Under the pieces are notes generated by a model. That model worked only from the letters and a program-made list of their open reading frames with translations. It did not search any database and was not told the DNA's origin. From Stutzerimonas kunmingensis (GTDB lineage: Bacteria; Pseudomonadota; Gammaproteobacteria; Pseudomonadales; Pseudomonadaceae), in the NCBI RefSeq assembly GCF_002929225.1, contig NZ_PISM01000014.1:124001-188000 (forward strand): a stretch of DNA of 64,000 bases. Direction: 5' to 3'. The translations under genes were made by a program, and so were the position numbers. The number at the start of each line of letters is the position of its first letter. The first letter of the stretch is position 1. Shown here in pieces: positions 27,788-36,422 of this stretch.

Positions 27788-27798
27788 AATAACAACAA
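27788..27798 (+). promoter_or_regulatory. A-rich Hfq/Crc-type motif at the SDR-operon leader
   Basis: AATAACAACAA holds two overlapping AANAANAA matches and lies just upstream of the GGGAGAG ribosome binding site of the first catabolic gene, the classic place for Hfq-Crc repression. Confidence 0.65.
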
Positions 27799-27813
27799 GC
27801 ACGGGAGAGCGCC

Positions 27814-28581
27814 ATGCAGATTCGCGACAAGGTATTCCTCATTACTGGCGGTGCTTCCGGCCTCGGCGCCGCGGCGGCGCAGGCGCTGGTGGAGGCGGGC
27901 GGCAAGGTCGTACTCGTCGATCTGGATGAAGCCGCGGCCAACGCAACGGCACAGGCGCTGGGGCCGAACGCCTTGGGTGTCGCTGCCGATATTCGTGATG
28001 AGCAGGCCGCGCGCCATGCCGTCGCCACCGCCCGCGAACATTTCGGCGCGTTGCACGGGCTGGTCAACTGCGCCGGCGTCGCCGGCGGCGAAAAAGTCCT
28101 CGGCCGCAACGGCCCGCACAGTCTGGACGGCTTCAGCCGCATCGTCGGCATCAACCTGATCGGTAGCTTCAACATGCTGCGGCTGGCCGCCGAGGCGATG
28201 GCCGAGAACGCACCTGACGAAGGTGGCGAGCGCGGCGTGATCATCAATACCGCCTCGATCGCTGCCTTCGACGGCCAGATCGGCCAGGCGGCCTATGCCG
28301 CGTCCAAGGGCGGGGTGGTCAGCATGACCCTGCCTGCCGCCCGCGAATTGGCGCGCTTCGGCATCCGCGTGATGACCATCGCCCCCGGCGTGTTCGAGAC
28401 GCCGATGATGGCCGGGATGACCCAGGAAATCCGCGACTCGCTGGCCGCCGGCGTGCCGTTTCCGCCACGCCTGGGCCACCCGGCCGAATACGCCGCGCTG
28501 GTGCGGCACATCTTCGAGAACAGCATGCTCAATGGCGAGGTGATCCGTCTCGACGGCGCCTTGCGCATGGCCGCCAAGTGA
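27814..28581 (+). CDS. 3-hydroxyacyl-CoA dehydrogenase, SDR (HSD10-like)
   Basis: 255 residues, a short-chain dehydrogenase/reductase. The cofactor motif is TGGASGLG (11-18), and the catalytic Ser148, Tyr161 and Lys165 (YAASK) are present. An Asp at the end of the second beta strand (LVDLDE) favours NAD. It resembles type II 3-hydroxyacyl-CoA dehydrogenases, which oxidise 2-methyl-3-hydroxybutyryl-CoA in isoleucine breakdown. It leads an operon with thiolase and acyl-CoA dehydrogenase, like the P. putida fadDx/fadB2x/fadAx region as I recall it. An A-rich Hfq/Crc motif precedes its ribosome binding site. Confidence 0.88.
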   Translation: MQIRDKVFLITGGASGLGAAAAQALVEAGGKVVLVDLDEAAANATAQALGPNALGVAADIRDEQAARHAVATAREHFGALHGLVNCAGVAGGEKVLGRNGPHSLDGFSRIVGINLIGSFNMLRLAAEAMAENAPDEGGERGVIINTASIAAFDGQIGQAAYAASKGGVVSMTLPAARELARFGIRVMTIAPGVFETPMMAGMTQEIRDSLAAGVPFPPRLGHPAEYAALVRHIFENSMLNGEVIRLDGALRMAAK

Positions 28582-28592
28582 AGGAAGCAGAG

Positions 28593-29777
28593 ATGAAAGA
28601 TGATCCGATCGTAATCGTCAGCAGTGCGCGCACGCCCATGGGCGGTTTTCAGGGCGACCTGCAGGGGATGACCGCCTGGCAGCTCGGTGCTGCCGCCATC
28701 CGCGCGGCGGTGGAACGCAGCGGCCTGCCGGCCGAGAACGTGCAGGATGTGCTGATGGGCTGCGTGCTGCCTGCCGGCCAGGGCCAGGCACCGGCACGTC
28801 AGGCGGCGTTGAGCGCCGGGCTGACCCGCGCCACCACCTGCACCACGGTCAACAAGATGTGCGGCTCGGGCATGCAGACGGTGATCATGGCCCACGACCA
28901 GCTGCTCGCCGCGAGTGCCGATATCGTCGTCGCCGGCGGGATGGAAAGCATGTCCAACGCGCCTTACCTGCTCGACCGCGCCCGTGGCGGCTATCGCATG
29001 GGGCATGGGCGGGTGCTCGACCATATGTTTCTCGACGGTCTGGAAGACTCGTTCGACAAAGGCCGGCTGATGGGCACCTTTGCCGAAGAATGCGCCGACG
29101 CGTTCGGCTTCAGCCGTGAAGCCCAGGACGCTTACGCGCTCGAGTCCCTGCGCCGCGCTCAGGTGGCAATCAGCGAGGGGCACTTTGCCGATGAGATCGT
29201 CGCGCTGGACGTCACTCAGGGCAAACAGCAGCGGCAAATCCGCGACGACGAGCAGCCACCCAAGGCGATGCCGGAAAAGATTCCCAGTCTGAAGCCGGCG
29301 TTCCGCGAGGGCGGCACGGTGACCGCGGCCAACTCCAGCTCGATTTCCGATGGTGCCGCCGCGCTGCTGCTGATGCGCCGTTCCGAAGCCGAGCGCTGGG
29401 GCCTGCAGCCACAGGCGGTGATCCATGGCCACGCGGCCTACGCTGATGCACCGAAGCTGTTCACCACAGCGCCGATCGGCGCGATCCGCAAGCTGATGGA
29501 GCGCACCGGCTGGTCCACCGAAGACGTGGATCTGTTCGAGATCAACGAAGCCTTTGCCGTCGTCGCCATGGCCAGCATGCGCGAGTTGGGCTTGGACCAC
29601 GCCAAGGTCAACGTCAACGGCGGTGCCTGCGCGCTCGGCCATCCCATCGGTGCCTCGGGCGCGCGGATCCTGGTGACGCTGCTTTCGGCCCTTCGCGCAC
29701 GTGGTCTGCGCCGTGGCGTAGCGGCGATCTGCATTGGCGGCGGCGAAGCCACGGCCATGGCCGTCGAACTGATCTGA
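28593..29777 (+). CDS. Thiolase (acetyl-CoA acyltransferase)
   Basis: 394 residues. The acyl-accepting Cys is at 90 (VNKMCGSGM), the conserved His lies in GHPIGASG, and the C-terminal catalytic Cys is in CIGGGEA, so all thiolase residues are present. In this operon it would cleave 2-methylacetoacetyl-CoA or acetoacetyl-CoA to acetyl-CoA and the remaining acyl-CoA. The ATG at 28593 has an AAGGA site. A GTG 5 codons earlier overlaps the SDR stop. Confidence 0.93.
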   Translation: MKDDPIVIVSSARTPMGGFQGDLQGMTAWQLGAAAIRAAVERSGLPAENVQDVLMGCVLPAGQGQAPARQAALSAGLTRATTCTTVNKMCGSGMQTVIMAHDQLLAASADIVVAGGMESMSNAPYLLDRARGGYRMGHGRVLDHMFLDGLEDSFDKGRLMGTFAEECADAFGFSREAQDAYALESLRRAQVAISEGHFADEIVALDVTQGKQQRQIRDDEQPPKAMPEKIPSLKPAFREGGTVTAANSSSISDGAAALLLMRRSEAERWGLQPQAVIHGHAAYADAPKLFTTAPIGAIRKLMERTGWSTEDVDLFEINEAFAVVAMASMRELGLDHAKVNVNGGACALGHPIGASGARILVTLLSALRARGLRRGVAAICIGGGEATAMAVELI

Positions 29778-29787
29778 GGAGGCATCC

Positions 29788-30927
29788 ATGCTGCCCAATG
29801 AAGATCAAAACGCGATCGCCGAGATGGCTCGCCAGTTCGCTCAGGAACGGCTGAAACCGTTCGCCGAACAGTGGAGTCGCGAGCATCGCTATCCCGCCGA
29901 GGCGATTGCCGAGATGGCCGCGCTCGGCTTCTTCGGCATGCTGGTGCCAGAGCAGTGGGGTGGCAGCGACACCGGCTACCTGGCCTATGCCATGGCATTG
30001 GAAGAGATCGCCGCCGGTGACGGCGCCTGCTCGACCATCATGAGCGTGCACAACTCGGTAGGCTGCGTGCCGATCCTGCGTTTCGGCAACGACCAGCAAA
30101 AGCGCGACTTCCTCGGTCCGCTGGCGCGCGGCGAGCAGATCGGCGCCTTCGCCCTCACCGAACCGCAGGCCGGCTCCGACGCCAGCAGCCTGCGTACTCG
30201 TGCCCGGCGTGACGGCGATCATTACGTGCTCAATGGTGCCAAGCAGTTCATCACGTCGGGCAAGCATGCCGCCACGGTGATCGTCTTTGCGGTGACCGAC
30301 CCGGACGCCGGCAAGCGCGGTATCAGTGCCTTTATCGTGCCGACCGACAGCCCGGGCTATCAGGTGGTACGGGTCGAGGACAAGCTCGGTCAGCACGCGT
30401 CGGATACCTGCCAGATCGCATTCGAGGACCTGCGCGTGCCGGTGGCCAACCGGTTGGGCGAGGAAGGCGAGGGCTACCGCATTGCCCTGGCCAATCTCGA
30501 AGGCGGACGCATCGGCATCGCCGCGCAGGCGGTGGGCATGGCGCGCGCGGCGTTCGAAGCGGCGCGCGACTACGCTCGCGATCGCGAGGCCTTCGGCAAG
30601 CCGATCATCGAGCATCAGGCCGTGGCCTTCCGCCTGGCCGACATGGCCACCCAGATCGCCGTGGCGCGGCAGATGGTGCATCACGCCGCCGCGTTGCGCG
30701 AGGTCGGCCGGCCAGCACTGGTGGAGGCTTCGATGGCCAAGCTGTTCGCCTCGGAGATGGCGGAAAAGGTCTGTTCCGCCGCGATACAGACCCTGGGTGG
30801 CTACGGCTACCTGTCCGACTTCCCGGTGGAGCGCATCTACCGCGACGTACGGGTCTGCCAAATCTACGAAGGCACCAGCGATATTCAGCGCCTGGTCATC
30901 GCGCGCAACCTCGGAGGGCCGGCCTGA
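29788..30927 (+). CDS. Acyl-CoA dehydrogenase, short/branched-chain type
   Basis: 379 residues, standard FAD-dependent acyl-CoA dehydrogenase. Includes the FAD-binding [13 protein letters not shown], the quinone-partner region, and the catalytic base Glu in [10 protein letters not shown] near the C-terminus. Position in the operon suggests oxidation of 2-methylbutyryl-CoA or a similar short branched acyl-CoA; electrons would go to ETF. It is strongly similar throughout to the second acyl-CoA dehydrogenase at 35234-36385, which faces it. GGAGG precedes the ATG. Confidence 0.93.
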   Translation: MLPNEDQNAIAEMARQFAQERLKPFAEQWSREHRYPAEAIAEMAALGFFGMLVPEQWGGSDTGYLAYAMALEEIAAGDGACSTIMSVHNSVGCVPILRFGNDQQKRDFLGPLARGEQIGAFALTEPQAGSDASSLRTRARRDGDHYVLNGAKQFITSGKHAATVIVFAVTDPDAGKRGISAFIVPTDSPGYQVVRVEDKLGQHASDTCQIAFEDLRVPVANRLGEEGEGYRIALANLEGGRIGIAAQAVGMARAAFEAARDYARDREAFGKPIIEHQAVAFRLADMATQIAVARQMVHHAAALREVGRPALVEASMAKLFASEMAEKVCSAAIQTLGGYGYLSDFPVERIYRDVRVCQIYEGTSDIQRLVIARNLGGPA

Positions 30928-31020
30928 CCGAAACCAGGTGCGCCTGCGTGCCCTGCGGCGCATCGATACGTGATTTCAGTGGTGCCGGTAGAACGCCGTT
31001 TCCTCGACCGGCACTTGCAC

Positions 31021-31031
31021 AATAAAAACAA
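31021..31031 (+). promoter_or_regulatory. A-rich Hfq/Crc-type motif before the acyl-CoA ligase gene
   Basis: AATAAAAACAA contains overlapping AANAANAA matches just before the GAGG ribosome binding site of the ligase gene. It gives the ligase its own post-transcriptional control point within the operon. Confidence 0.6.
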
Positions 31032-31047
31032 GATAGAGGTAGGAAAC

Positions 31048-32682
31048 ATGCAACCAGGATTGATGCAGAACGCCCCCCTGTTGATCAGCAGCATCGTCAC
31101 CCACGCCGCCCGTGCTCACGGTGATCGCGAAATCGTCTCGCGGCTGGTCGACGAGCCCCTCTGGCGTTATGACTATGCCGGGCTCGCCGCCCGTTCGGCG
31201 CAGGCCGCCAGCATGCTGGCCAAACTCGGCATCGGCCCCGGAGATTGCGTGTCGTCGCTGGCCTGGAATACTCACCGTCACTACGAGCTGTTCTTCGCCG
31301 TGCCCGGCATCGGCGCTGTGCTGCACACGGCCAACCCGCGGCTGTCGGACGAACAGATCGTCTACACCATCAACCACGCCGGCAGTCAGGTGCTGCTGTT
31401 CGACAGCAGCTTTGCCGAGTGCGTCGCCCGGCTGCGGCCACGTCTGGGTAATATCCGCCATTTCATTGAACTGGCTGCGCAACCGAGTTCTGGCCTAGAG
31501 GATGCCCTGGGCTACGAGCAGCTGATCGCCGATGAGCAGCCGCTGGACTGGCCGCAGTTCGACGAGAACGCCGGCGCGGTGCTCTGTTACACCTCCGGCA
31601 CCACCGGCGACCCCAAGGGCGTGCTCTACAGCCACCGCTCGGTGGTGCTGCACGCCATGGCCGCCGGGCTGTCCGGTGCGTTCGGCCTGTCCGCCTTCGA
31701 TTGCATCATGCCGTGCTCGTCGCTCTATCACGGCACCGCCTGGGGCATTCCGTTCGCCGCGGCGATCAATGGCTGCAAGTTCGTGCTGCCATGCGACAAG
31801 ATGGACGGCGCGAGCCTGCAGGAACTGATCAAGACCGAGGGCGTGACCCTGTCCGGCGGCGTGCCGACCATCTGGACCATGTACCTCGCCCATCTGGAAC
31901 GTAGCGGTGAGGATTCCGGCAGTCTGGCGCGGCTGGTGATCGGCGGTTCCGCCGTGCCGCGGGCGATGGCCGAAACCTTCCAGACCAAGTACGGCGTCGC
32001 GGTCTGCCAGCTCTGGGGGATGACCGAGACCAGCCCGCTGGGCGTGGTGGCAACGCCGACGCCCAAGCTGGCCGAGCGTGGTCAGCAGGCGACCAACGAC
32101 ACCATCTGGACCCGTCAGGGCCGCCTGCAATTCGGCATCGAGCTCAAGATCGTCGACGAGGAGGGGCGTGAGCTGCCGTGCGATGGCGTCAGTTCTGGCA
32201 GCCTCAAGGTGCGCGGCCCCTGGACGGTCGAGCGCTACTACCGCAGCGAAAAAAGCGCGCTGGATGAGGATGGCTGGTTCGACACCGGTGACATCGCCAC
32301 GCTGGATGCCGATGGCTTCATGCGTATTACCGACCGCAGCAAGGACGTGATCAAGTCCGGCGGCGAATGGGTCAGTTCCATCGATATCGAGAACGTCGCG
32401 GCGGCCTGTCCCGGGGTGAAGGTGGCGGCGGTGGTCGGCGTGTTCCACCCCAAATGGGAGGAGCGTCCGGTACTGGTGATCGAGCCGCACGCCGACGCTG
32501 AGGTTACGGTCGAGACGATCCTCGCCCATCTGGAGCCGAACATCGTCAAGTGGTGGATGCCGGATGCGGTGATCTTCGACGCGGTGCCGCTGACCGCTAC
32601 CGGCAAGATCGACAAGAAGGTGCTGCGCGAGCGCTATCGTAACCATCTGGTCGAGAACCAGCCCAGCGCCGTGAACCAGTAA
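31048..32682 (+). CDS. Acyl-CoA ligase (AMP-binding, fatty-acyl-CoA synthetase family)
   Basis: 544 residues in the ANL superfamily. The ATP/AMP motif is YTSGTTGDPKG, the WGMTETS motif and DTGDIATLD follow, and the adenylation Lys is in the C-terminal LTATGKIDKK. It activates a carboxylic acid to acyl-CoA using ATP. Neighbours suggest short or methyl-branched acids; the sequence alone could also fit medium/long-chain fatty acids or the DmdB-like group. Start chosen at 31048 after GAGG; an in-frame ATG lies at 31063. Confidence 0.9.
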   Translation: MQPGLMQNAPLLISSIVTHAARAHGDREIVSRLVDEPLWRYDYAGLAARSAQAASMLAKLGIGPGDCVSSLAWNTHRHYELFFAVPGIGAVLHTANPRLSDEQIVYTINHAGSQVLLFDSSFAECVARLRPRLGNIRHFIELAAQPSSGLEDALGYEQLIADEQPLDWPQFDENAGAVLCYTSGTTGDPKGVLYSHRSVVLHAMAAGLSGAFGLSAFDCIMPCSSLYHGTAWGIPFAAAINGCKFVLPCDKMDGASLQELIKTEGVTLSGGVPTIWTMYLAHLERSGEDSGSLARLVIGGSAVPRAMAETFQTKYGVAVCQLWGMTETSPLGVVATPTPKLAERGQQATNDTIWTRQGRLQFGIELKIVDEEGRELPCDGVSSGSLKVRGPWTVERYYRSEKSALDEDGWFDTGDIATLDADGFMRITDRSKDVIKSGGEWVSSIDIENVAAACPGVKVAAVVGVFHPKWEERPVLVIEPHADAEVTVETILAHLEPNIVKWWMPDAVIFDAVPLTATGKIDKKVLRERYRNHLVENQPSAVNQ

Positions 32683-32756
32683 CGCCTGTTACCCATACGC
32701 GCTCCGTGCTTCGGTGCGGGGCGCGTCTGCGTGCGTGGGAATCTAGGAGATTTGCC

Positions 32757-33839
32757 ATGAACGAACACGACGATGCCCGTAGCGGACCGCTGTGCGGCCT
32801 GCGCGTGCTGGAGTTTGCCGGGATAGGCCCAGGGCCGCACTGCGCGATGCTGTTGGCAGATATGGGCGCCGAAGTGCTGCGCATCGAACGCGAGGGTGGT
32901 AACGGCTGGCCGAACCCTGTGGTCGACCGTGGGCGCAAGACGCTGACGCTGGATATCCGCAGCGAAGCAGGGCGTGCGCGCTGCCTTGAGCTGGCGCAGA
33001 CCGCCGATGTGCTGATCGAGGGCTATCGGCCCGGCGTGATGGAAAGGCTCGGACTCGGGCCGGAGGAACTGCTGCAGCGCAATCCGAAACTGGTCTACGG
33101 ACGCATGACCGGTTGGGGCCAGACCGGGCCGTTGGCCAGGGCTGCCGGGCACGACATCAACTACATCGCCTTGACCGGCGCGCTGGCGGCAATCCGCGGC
33201 GAGAGTGGGACGGCGATTCCGCCGTTGAATCTGGTCGGCGATTTCGGCGGCGGCTCGCTCTATCTCGCCGTCGGCATCCTCGCCGCGCTGTGGGAGCGCG
33301 AACGTTCGGGGCAGGGGCAGGTGATCGATGCGGCGATCGTCGATGGCGTGTCGTCGTTGATGACCTTCTTCGCCGGCCTGCTGCCGAGCGGGCGGATCGA
33401 CATGCAACGCGAACGCAATCCGCTGGCAGGCGCTGCGCCGAACTACCGTTGCTATCGCTGCGCCGATGGTCGCGAGATTGCAATCGGGCCGCTGGAGTCG
33501 CAGTTCTGGCACGAGCTGCTGGAGCGAATAGACGCACCGAAAGCGCTCTGGGCGGGCTGTGCCGATCCAGGCGAATGGCCTGTGCAGAGCGAGCTGCTGG
33601 AGCGGCTGTTCGCGACCCGCACGCGAGCCGAGTGGTGCGCCTTGCTCGAGGGCAGCGACGCCTGCTTCGCGCCGGTGCTTGAACTGGAAGAAGCGGCGCA
33701 GCACCCGCATCTGCGCCAGCGTGGCGTTTACCAGGAAGTTGAGGGCGTGTTGCAGGCAGCACCGGCTCCGCGTTTTTCCCGCACGCCAGGCAAGGCGAGG
33801 CGGACGTTACGTTGCGGTGCGGAGGAGGGGTGGGACTGA
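32757..33839 (+). CDS. Alpha-methylacyl-CoA racemase (CaiB/BaiF family)
   Basis: 360 residues, family III CoA-transferase fold. The catalytic pair matches alpha-methylacyl-CoA racemase: His132 in GHDINYIA and Asp162 in VGDFGGG. A true CoA-transferase would instead have a catalytic Asp in another segment. Interconverts R- and S-2-methylacyl-CoA so that S-specific acyl-CoA dehydrogenases can act. As the last gene of the operon it supports a role in 2-methyl-branched acyl-CoA degradation. AGGAG precedes the ATG. Confidence 0.88.
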   Translation: MNEHDDARSGPLCGLRVLEFAGIGPGPHCAMLLADMGAEVLRIEREGGNGWPNPVVDRGRKTLTLDIRSEAGRARCLELAQTADVLIEGYRPGVMERLGLGPEELLQRNPKLVYGRMTGWGQTGPLARAAGHDINYIALTGALAAIRGESGTAIPPLNLVGDFGGGSLYLAVGILAALWERERSGQGQVIDAAIVDGVSSLMTFFAGLLPSGRIDMQRERNPLAGAAPNYRCYRCADGREIAIGPLESQFWHELLERIDAPKALWAGCADPGEWPVQSELLERLFATRTRAEWCALLEGSDACFAPVLELEEAAQHPHLRQRGVYQEVEGVLQAAPAPRFSRTPGKARRTLRCGAEEGWD

Positions 33840-34155
33840 GCTGCGCAGCTGACGGTAAGCACTGTTACGACGCACGCAGGCTTGCGCGCGAGTATCGAAG
33901 TCGACGATTTTCATGCTGCGAAAAAAAGCGCGTCCATTATTGGGCAAGCAGTCAGGAAAATGATTCCTGAATATATAACGCTTATATCGCAACACTGTTC
34001 AAAGTAATCATTCGGGGTCGACCAAAGTAGTGTGCAGCGCCCGTAAAGCGCGGCCTAGACGTGCCGCACGTCGGTTTTGGTTTGCGAGTTGGCACCAGCT
34101 GACTACTATGAAAACGGAGGCTGCTTATTACAACAAAAACGGGGAGTACAACGTC
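33840..34155. other. 316-base intergenic region with inverted repeat
   Basis: No gene is supported. The stretch is locally AT-rich (33950-33990) and holds a perfect inverted repeat, TCAGGAA (33952-33958) and TTCCTGA (33964-33970) with a 5-base spacer, next to TATATAAC-like sequence. That combination could be an operator and -10 for the small membrane protein gene downstream. Confidence 0.45.
34132..34139 (+). promoter_or_regulatory. A-rich Hfq/Crc-type motif before the small membrane protein
   Basis: AACAAAAA matches AANAANAA and is directly followed by the GGGGAG ribosome binding site of the 72-residue ORF. Confidence 0.5.
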
Positions 34156-34374
34156 ATGATTAATGATGCCGAACAACAAGTAGTTGCACTTGAACTGTGC
34201 CGTTTCCTGGCCCACTGCGTCGCTGCGATCGTTGTCGTGGGGATGCTGTTTGTGGCCCTCGTCGGATCCTGGCACGCTGCCCTCAGTGTAGGTGTCGTCC
34301 CTTTGCTCGCCATCATGGCCTGCGATTACCTAGCGAGACGCAAGGAAACTGCTGTGCAGACAGCAGACGCCTGA
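34156..34374 (+). CDS. Small two-helix membrane protein, unknown
   Basis: 72 residues: a short polar N-terminus, two hydrophobic helices (about residues 16-34 and 37-55) and a polar tail. The ATG at 34156 has GGGGAG nine bases upstream; an in-frame ATG at 34108 has no better site. I do not recognise a family. It lies directly upstream of the CrcY/CrcZ-type RNA locus and itself carries an A-rich Hfq/Crc motif at its ribosome binding site. Confidence 0.55.
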   Translation: MINDAEQQVVALELCRFLAHCVAAIVVVGMLFVALVGSWHAALSVGVVPLLAIMACDYLARRKETAVQTADA

Positions 34375-34427
34375 TACGACACAGGCGCTAACCAGCCGAA
34401 GAACCTTTTTATGCCCATCGAGCGATA

Positions 34428-34460
34428 GACACCCTGACAGTGAACCACTGCCGGGGTGTC
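34428..34460 (+). terminator. Interrupted stem-loop after the small membrane protein gene
   Basis: GACACCC pairs with GGGTGTC and, inside, CAGTG pairs with CACTG around a 3-base loop; the two stems are separated by 3-base bulges on each side. No T-run follows. It may be a transcript end or a separate structured element. Confidence 0.4.
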
Positions 34461-34540
34461 CTGCGTTATGCAGCCGCGAATCGGCTGGCAGACCCTTTCA
34501 TATCACTATCGCGCCCTTGCACGTCGCCGCGCACAGAGGC

Positions 34541-34647
34541 GGTTACCCAAAGGTGTTACTCCTTTCGTACAGCGTAACGGTCACTGAGGTGGGCGGTAAC
34601 GAATCAGGCGCGAATTCTGTGCTCTCTGTGCATGCGTAAATCGTAAC
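34541..34647 (+). promoter_or_regulatory. Candidate CbrB enhancer sites upstream of the sRNA promoter
   Basis: Five GTTAC/GTAAC boxes lie in 107 bases: GGTTAC 34541, TGTTAC 34554, GTAAC 34574, GTAAC 34596 and GTAAC 34643. The TGTTAC and GTAAC pair at 34554-34578 forms an inverted repeat with 14 bases between arms. CbrB, the NtrC-type activator of crcZ/crcY, recognises GTTAC/GTAAC-type inverted repeats, and the 30-150 bp distance to the -24 box suits an enhancer-binding protein. Confidence 0.65.
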
Positions 34648-34675
34648 CTATTGAAAAATATGGAGTTATCGAAAC

Positions 34676-34691
34676 TGGCACGACGAATGCT
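34676..34691 (+). promoter_or_regulatory. Sigma-54 (RpoN) promoter
   Basis: TGGCACGACGAATGCT matches the -24/-12 consensus TGGCACRNNNNTTGCW at all but one position, with correct spacing between GG (34677-34678) and GC (34689-34690). It predicts a transcript start near 34702. Confidence 0.85.
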
Positions 34692-34701
34692 TTGTTATTG
34701 G

Positions 34702-35063
34702 CATAACAAGAACAAGAAAGCACATCCAATAACAAAAACAACACGTAGCGACTCCGACACAATAAAAACAAGCAGGTGGGAGACGTAGCAAACTGATTCT
34801 TTTGGAGAGGAATTGCCCGACAGGTTTCCTGTCGACCGGACCGAGAACAATAAAACTGCCTTGAGGCAGCTCCAGAACCGGTTGAGCCCGCGAGGGTAGT
34901 GGCAACATCAGCGACCAAAATAATCCGTTTGTTCTTTATGTCCCTTATGGGACTGCTACTCGGACGATGTCCGACCGGGCTGCCAACAAAAACAACAAGC
35001 CCGTCAGCAGAAGAAGAACAAAGCAACATGACCTGAAGGGGAGCCTAGCGGCTCCCCTTTTTA
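34702..35063 (+). ncRNA. crcY: CrcY/CrcZ-family Hfq-Crc sequestering small RNA
   Basis: About 360 bases between the sigma-54 promoter and a strong terminator, with no coding frame. Six clusters match the A-rich Hfq/Crc target AANAANAA: 34705-34718, 34728-34741, 34761-34771, 34846-34853, 34985-34998 and 35011-35021. Known pseudomonad CrcZ/CrcY RNAs have this size, sigma-54/CbrB control and five to six such motifs; they soak up Hfq-Crc and relieve catabolite repression when carbon is poor. crcZ itself lies next to cbrB, which is absent here, so crcY (or crcX) is the better name, by inference. The flanking operons carry the same motifs at their ribosome binding sites. Confidence 0.85.
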
Positions 35064-35066
35064 TTT
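35036..35066 (+). terminator. Rho-independent terminator of the sRNA
   Basis: GGGGAGCC (35038-35045) and GGCTCCCC (35050-35057) form a perfect 8-bp stem with a 4-base loop, followed by TTTTTATTT. Confidence 0.93.
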
Positions 35067-35177
35067 GGGCCGCAAGACAGCGGCCACGCTGTCAGGCGTT
35101 GTGGGCATTGATTGTGTAATTGAGTGGGCTTCGATACAGCCAGGCTGGCTTTGCCATGCGAGTGACGGCGCCCTTGT

Positions 35178-35217
35178 GACGAATGCCGAGCTGTCACATT
35201 GCAGCACGGCATTCGTC
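35178..35217 (-). terminator. Long stem-loop at the end of the valine operon
   Basis: GACGAATGCCG (35178-35188) pairs perfectly with CGGCATTCGTC (35207-35217). Past a single A-A mismatch, GCTG and CAGC extend the stem around an 8-base loop. It lies 16 bases beyond the acyl-CoA dehydrogenase stop. There is no T-run on the minus strand, so it may act with Rho or protect the mRNA end. Confidence 0.5.
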
Positions 35218-35233
35218 CAGCACGCAGTGGCGT

Positions 35234-36385
35234 TTACAGCGCGTAGTTCGCCAGCTCCCGCGCGATCAGCAGGCGCTGGATCTCGCTCGAACCCTCGTAA
35301 ATCTGCGTGATACGGGCATCGCGGTAATAGCGCTCGACCGGATAATCCTCGAGATAGCCGTAGCCACCGTGGATCTGCACCGCCTGCGAACAGACCTTCT
35401 CCGCCATTTCCGAGGCAAACAGCTTGGCCTGCGAGGCTTCGGACAGGCATGGCAGGCCGGCGCTCTTCAGCCGCGCGGCATGCAGAATCAGCAGACGTGC
35501 CGCATTCAGCTGGGTCTGCATGTCGGCGAGCATGTTGGCGATGCTCTGGTGCTCGGCGATCGGCTTGCCGAACTGCACGCGCTCGCGGGCATAGAGCAGG
35601 GCGGCTTCGAAGGCCGCACGGGCGATACCCAGGGCTTGCGCGCCGATGCCGATACGGCCGCCTTCGAGGTTCGACAGCGCAATCGCCAGGCCCTTGCCAC
35701 GCTCGCCAAGCAGGTTCGCCTGCGGGATTCGGCAGTCGCTGAGCGAGACCGCGCAGGTGTCCGAGGCGCGGATACCCATCTTGTGTTCGCTGCGCTCCAC
35801 CGCGAAGCCGGGCGTGTCGGTGGGCACCAGAAAGGCGGAAAGTCCCTTCTTGCCTAGGTCCGGATCAGTCACCGCGAAAACAATGGCCAACTTCGCCCGC
35901 TTGGCATTGCTGCAAAACTGCTTGCTTCCGTTGAGTACCCACTGACCGTCCACCAGCTCCGCGCGGGTGCGCAGGTTGTGCGCCTCGGAGCCGGCCTGCG
36001 GTTCGGTGAGGGCGAAGCAGCCGATGGCGCGACCGCTGGCCAGTTCGGCCAGCCATTCGTCCTTCTGCGCCTGCGAGCCGTAGTTCAGCACCGGGCCGCA
36101 ACCGACCGAGTTGTGGATGCTCATCAGCGCGCCGGTGGCGCCGTCGCCGGCGGAGATTTCCTCCACGGCCAGGGCGTAGGCGACGTAGTCGATGTAGCTG
36201 CCGCCCCATTCTTCCGGGACGACCATGCCGAGCAGGCCAAGCTCACCCATCTGGGCGACCAGGGCGTCGTCGATCCAGCCGGCCTTTTCCCAGACCTGTG
36301 CATGGGGGGCGATCTCGCGGCGGGCGAAGTCGCGCGCCATGTCGCGGATCATGCGTTGGTCTTCGCTGAGTTCGAGGTCATGCAT
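35234..36385 (-). CDS. Acyl-CoA dehydrogenase (probable isobutyryl-CoA dehydrogenase)
   Basis: 383 residues with the full acyl-CoA dehydrogenase signature: [13 protein letters not shown] for FAD binding, and the catalytic Glu in [10 protein letters not shown]. Its place in the mmsAB operon points to the first committed oxidation in valine breakdown, isobutyryl-CoA to methacrylyl-CoA. It is a paralogue of the dehydrogenase at 29788-30927. An AACAACAAGAA tract sits immediately upstream of its ribosome binding site, so its translation is likely repressed by Hfq-Crc. Confidence 0.92.
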   Translation of the reverse strand: MHDLELSEDQRMIRDMARDFARREIAPHAQVWEKAGWIDDALVAQMGELGLLGMVVPEEWGGSYIDYVAYALAVEEISAGDGATGALMSIHNSVGCGPVLNYGSQAQKDEWLAELASGRAIGCFALTEPQAGSEAHNLRTRAELVDGQWVLNGSKQFCSNAKRAKLAIVFAVTDPDLGKKGLSAFLVPTDTPGFAVERSEHKMGIRASDTCAVSLSDCRIPQANLLGERGKGLAIALSNLEGGRIGIGAQALGIARAAFEAALLYARERVQFGKPIAEHQSIANMLADMQTQLNAARLLILHAARLKSAGLPCLSEASQAKLFASEMAEKVCSQAVQIHGGYGYLEDYPVERYYRDARITQIYEGSSEIQRLLIARELANYAL

Positions 36386-36396
36386 TGCGCGGTCTC

Positions 36397-36407
36397 TTCT
36401 TGTTGTT
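36397..36407 (-). promoter_or_regulatory. A-rich Hfq/Crc-type motif at the acyl-CoA dehydrogenase start
   Basis: On the minus strand this reads AACAACAAGAA, two overlapping AANAANAA matches, ending 11 bases before the ATG and running into the GAAGAG ribosome binding site. Confidence 0.68.
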
Positions 36408-36422
36408 GTGCTGCAAAGAGGT

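Noticed and set aside
28293..29798. Long antisense reading frame opposite the thiolase gene
   Set aside because: Typical GC-rich shadow of a real gene; low-complexity composition and no recognisable domain, while the plus-strand thiolase has all catalytic residues.
33807..33995. Small minus-strand ORF after the racemase gene
   Set aside because: Overlaps the 3' end of the racemase, is Arg-rich with no ribosome binding site, and resembles no family.
34090..34105. Second sigma-54-like site (TGGCAC) upstream of the small membrane protein
   Set aside because: The -24 half is perfect, but the bases 12 positions on are CT rather than GC, so the -12 element is missing.
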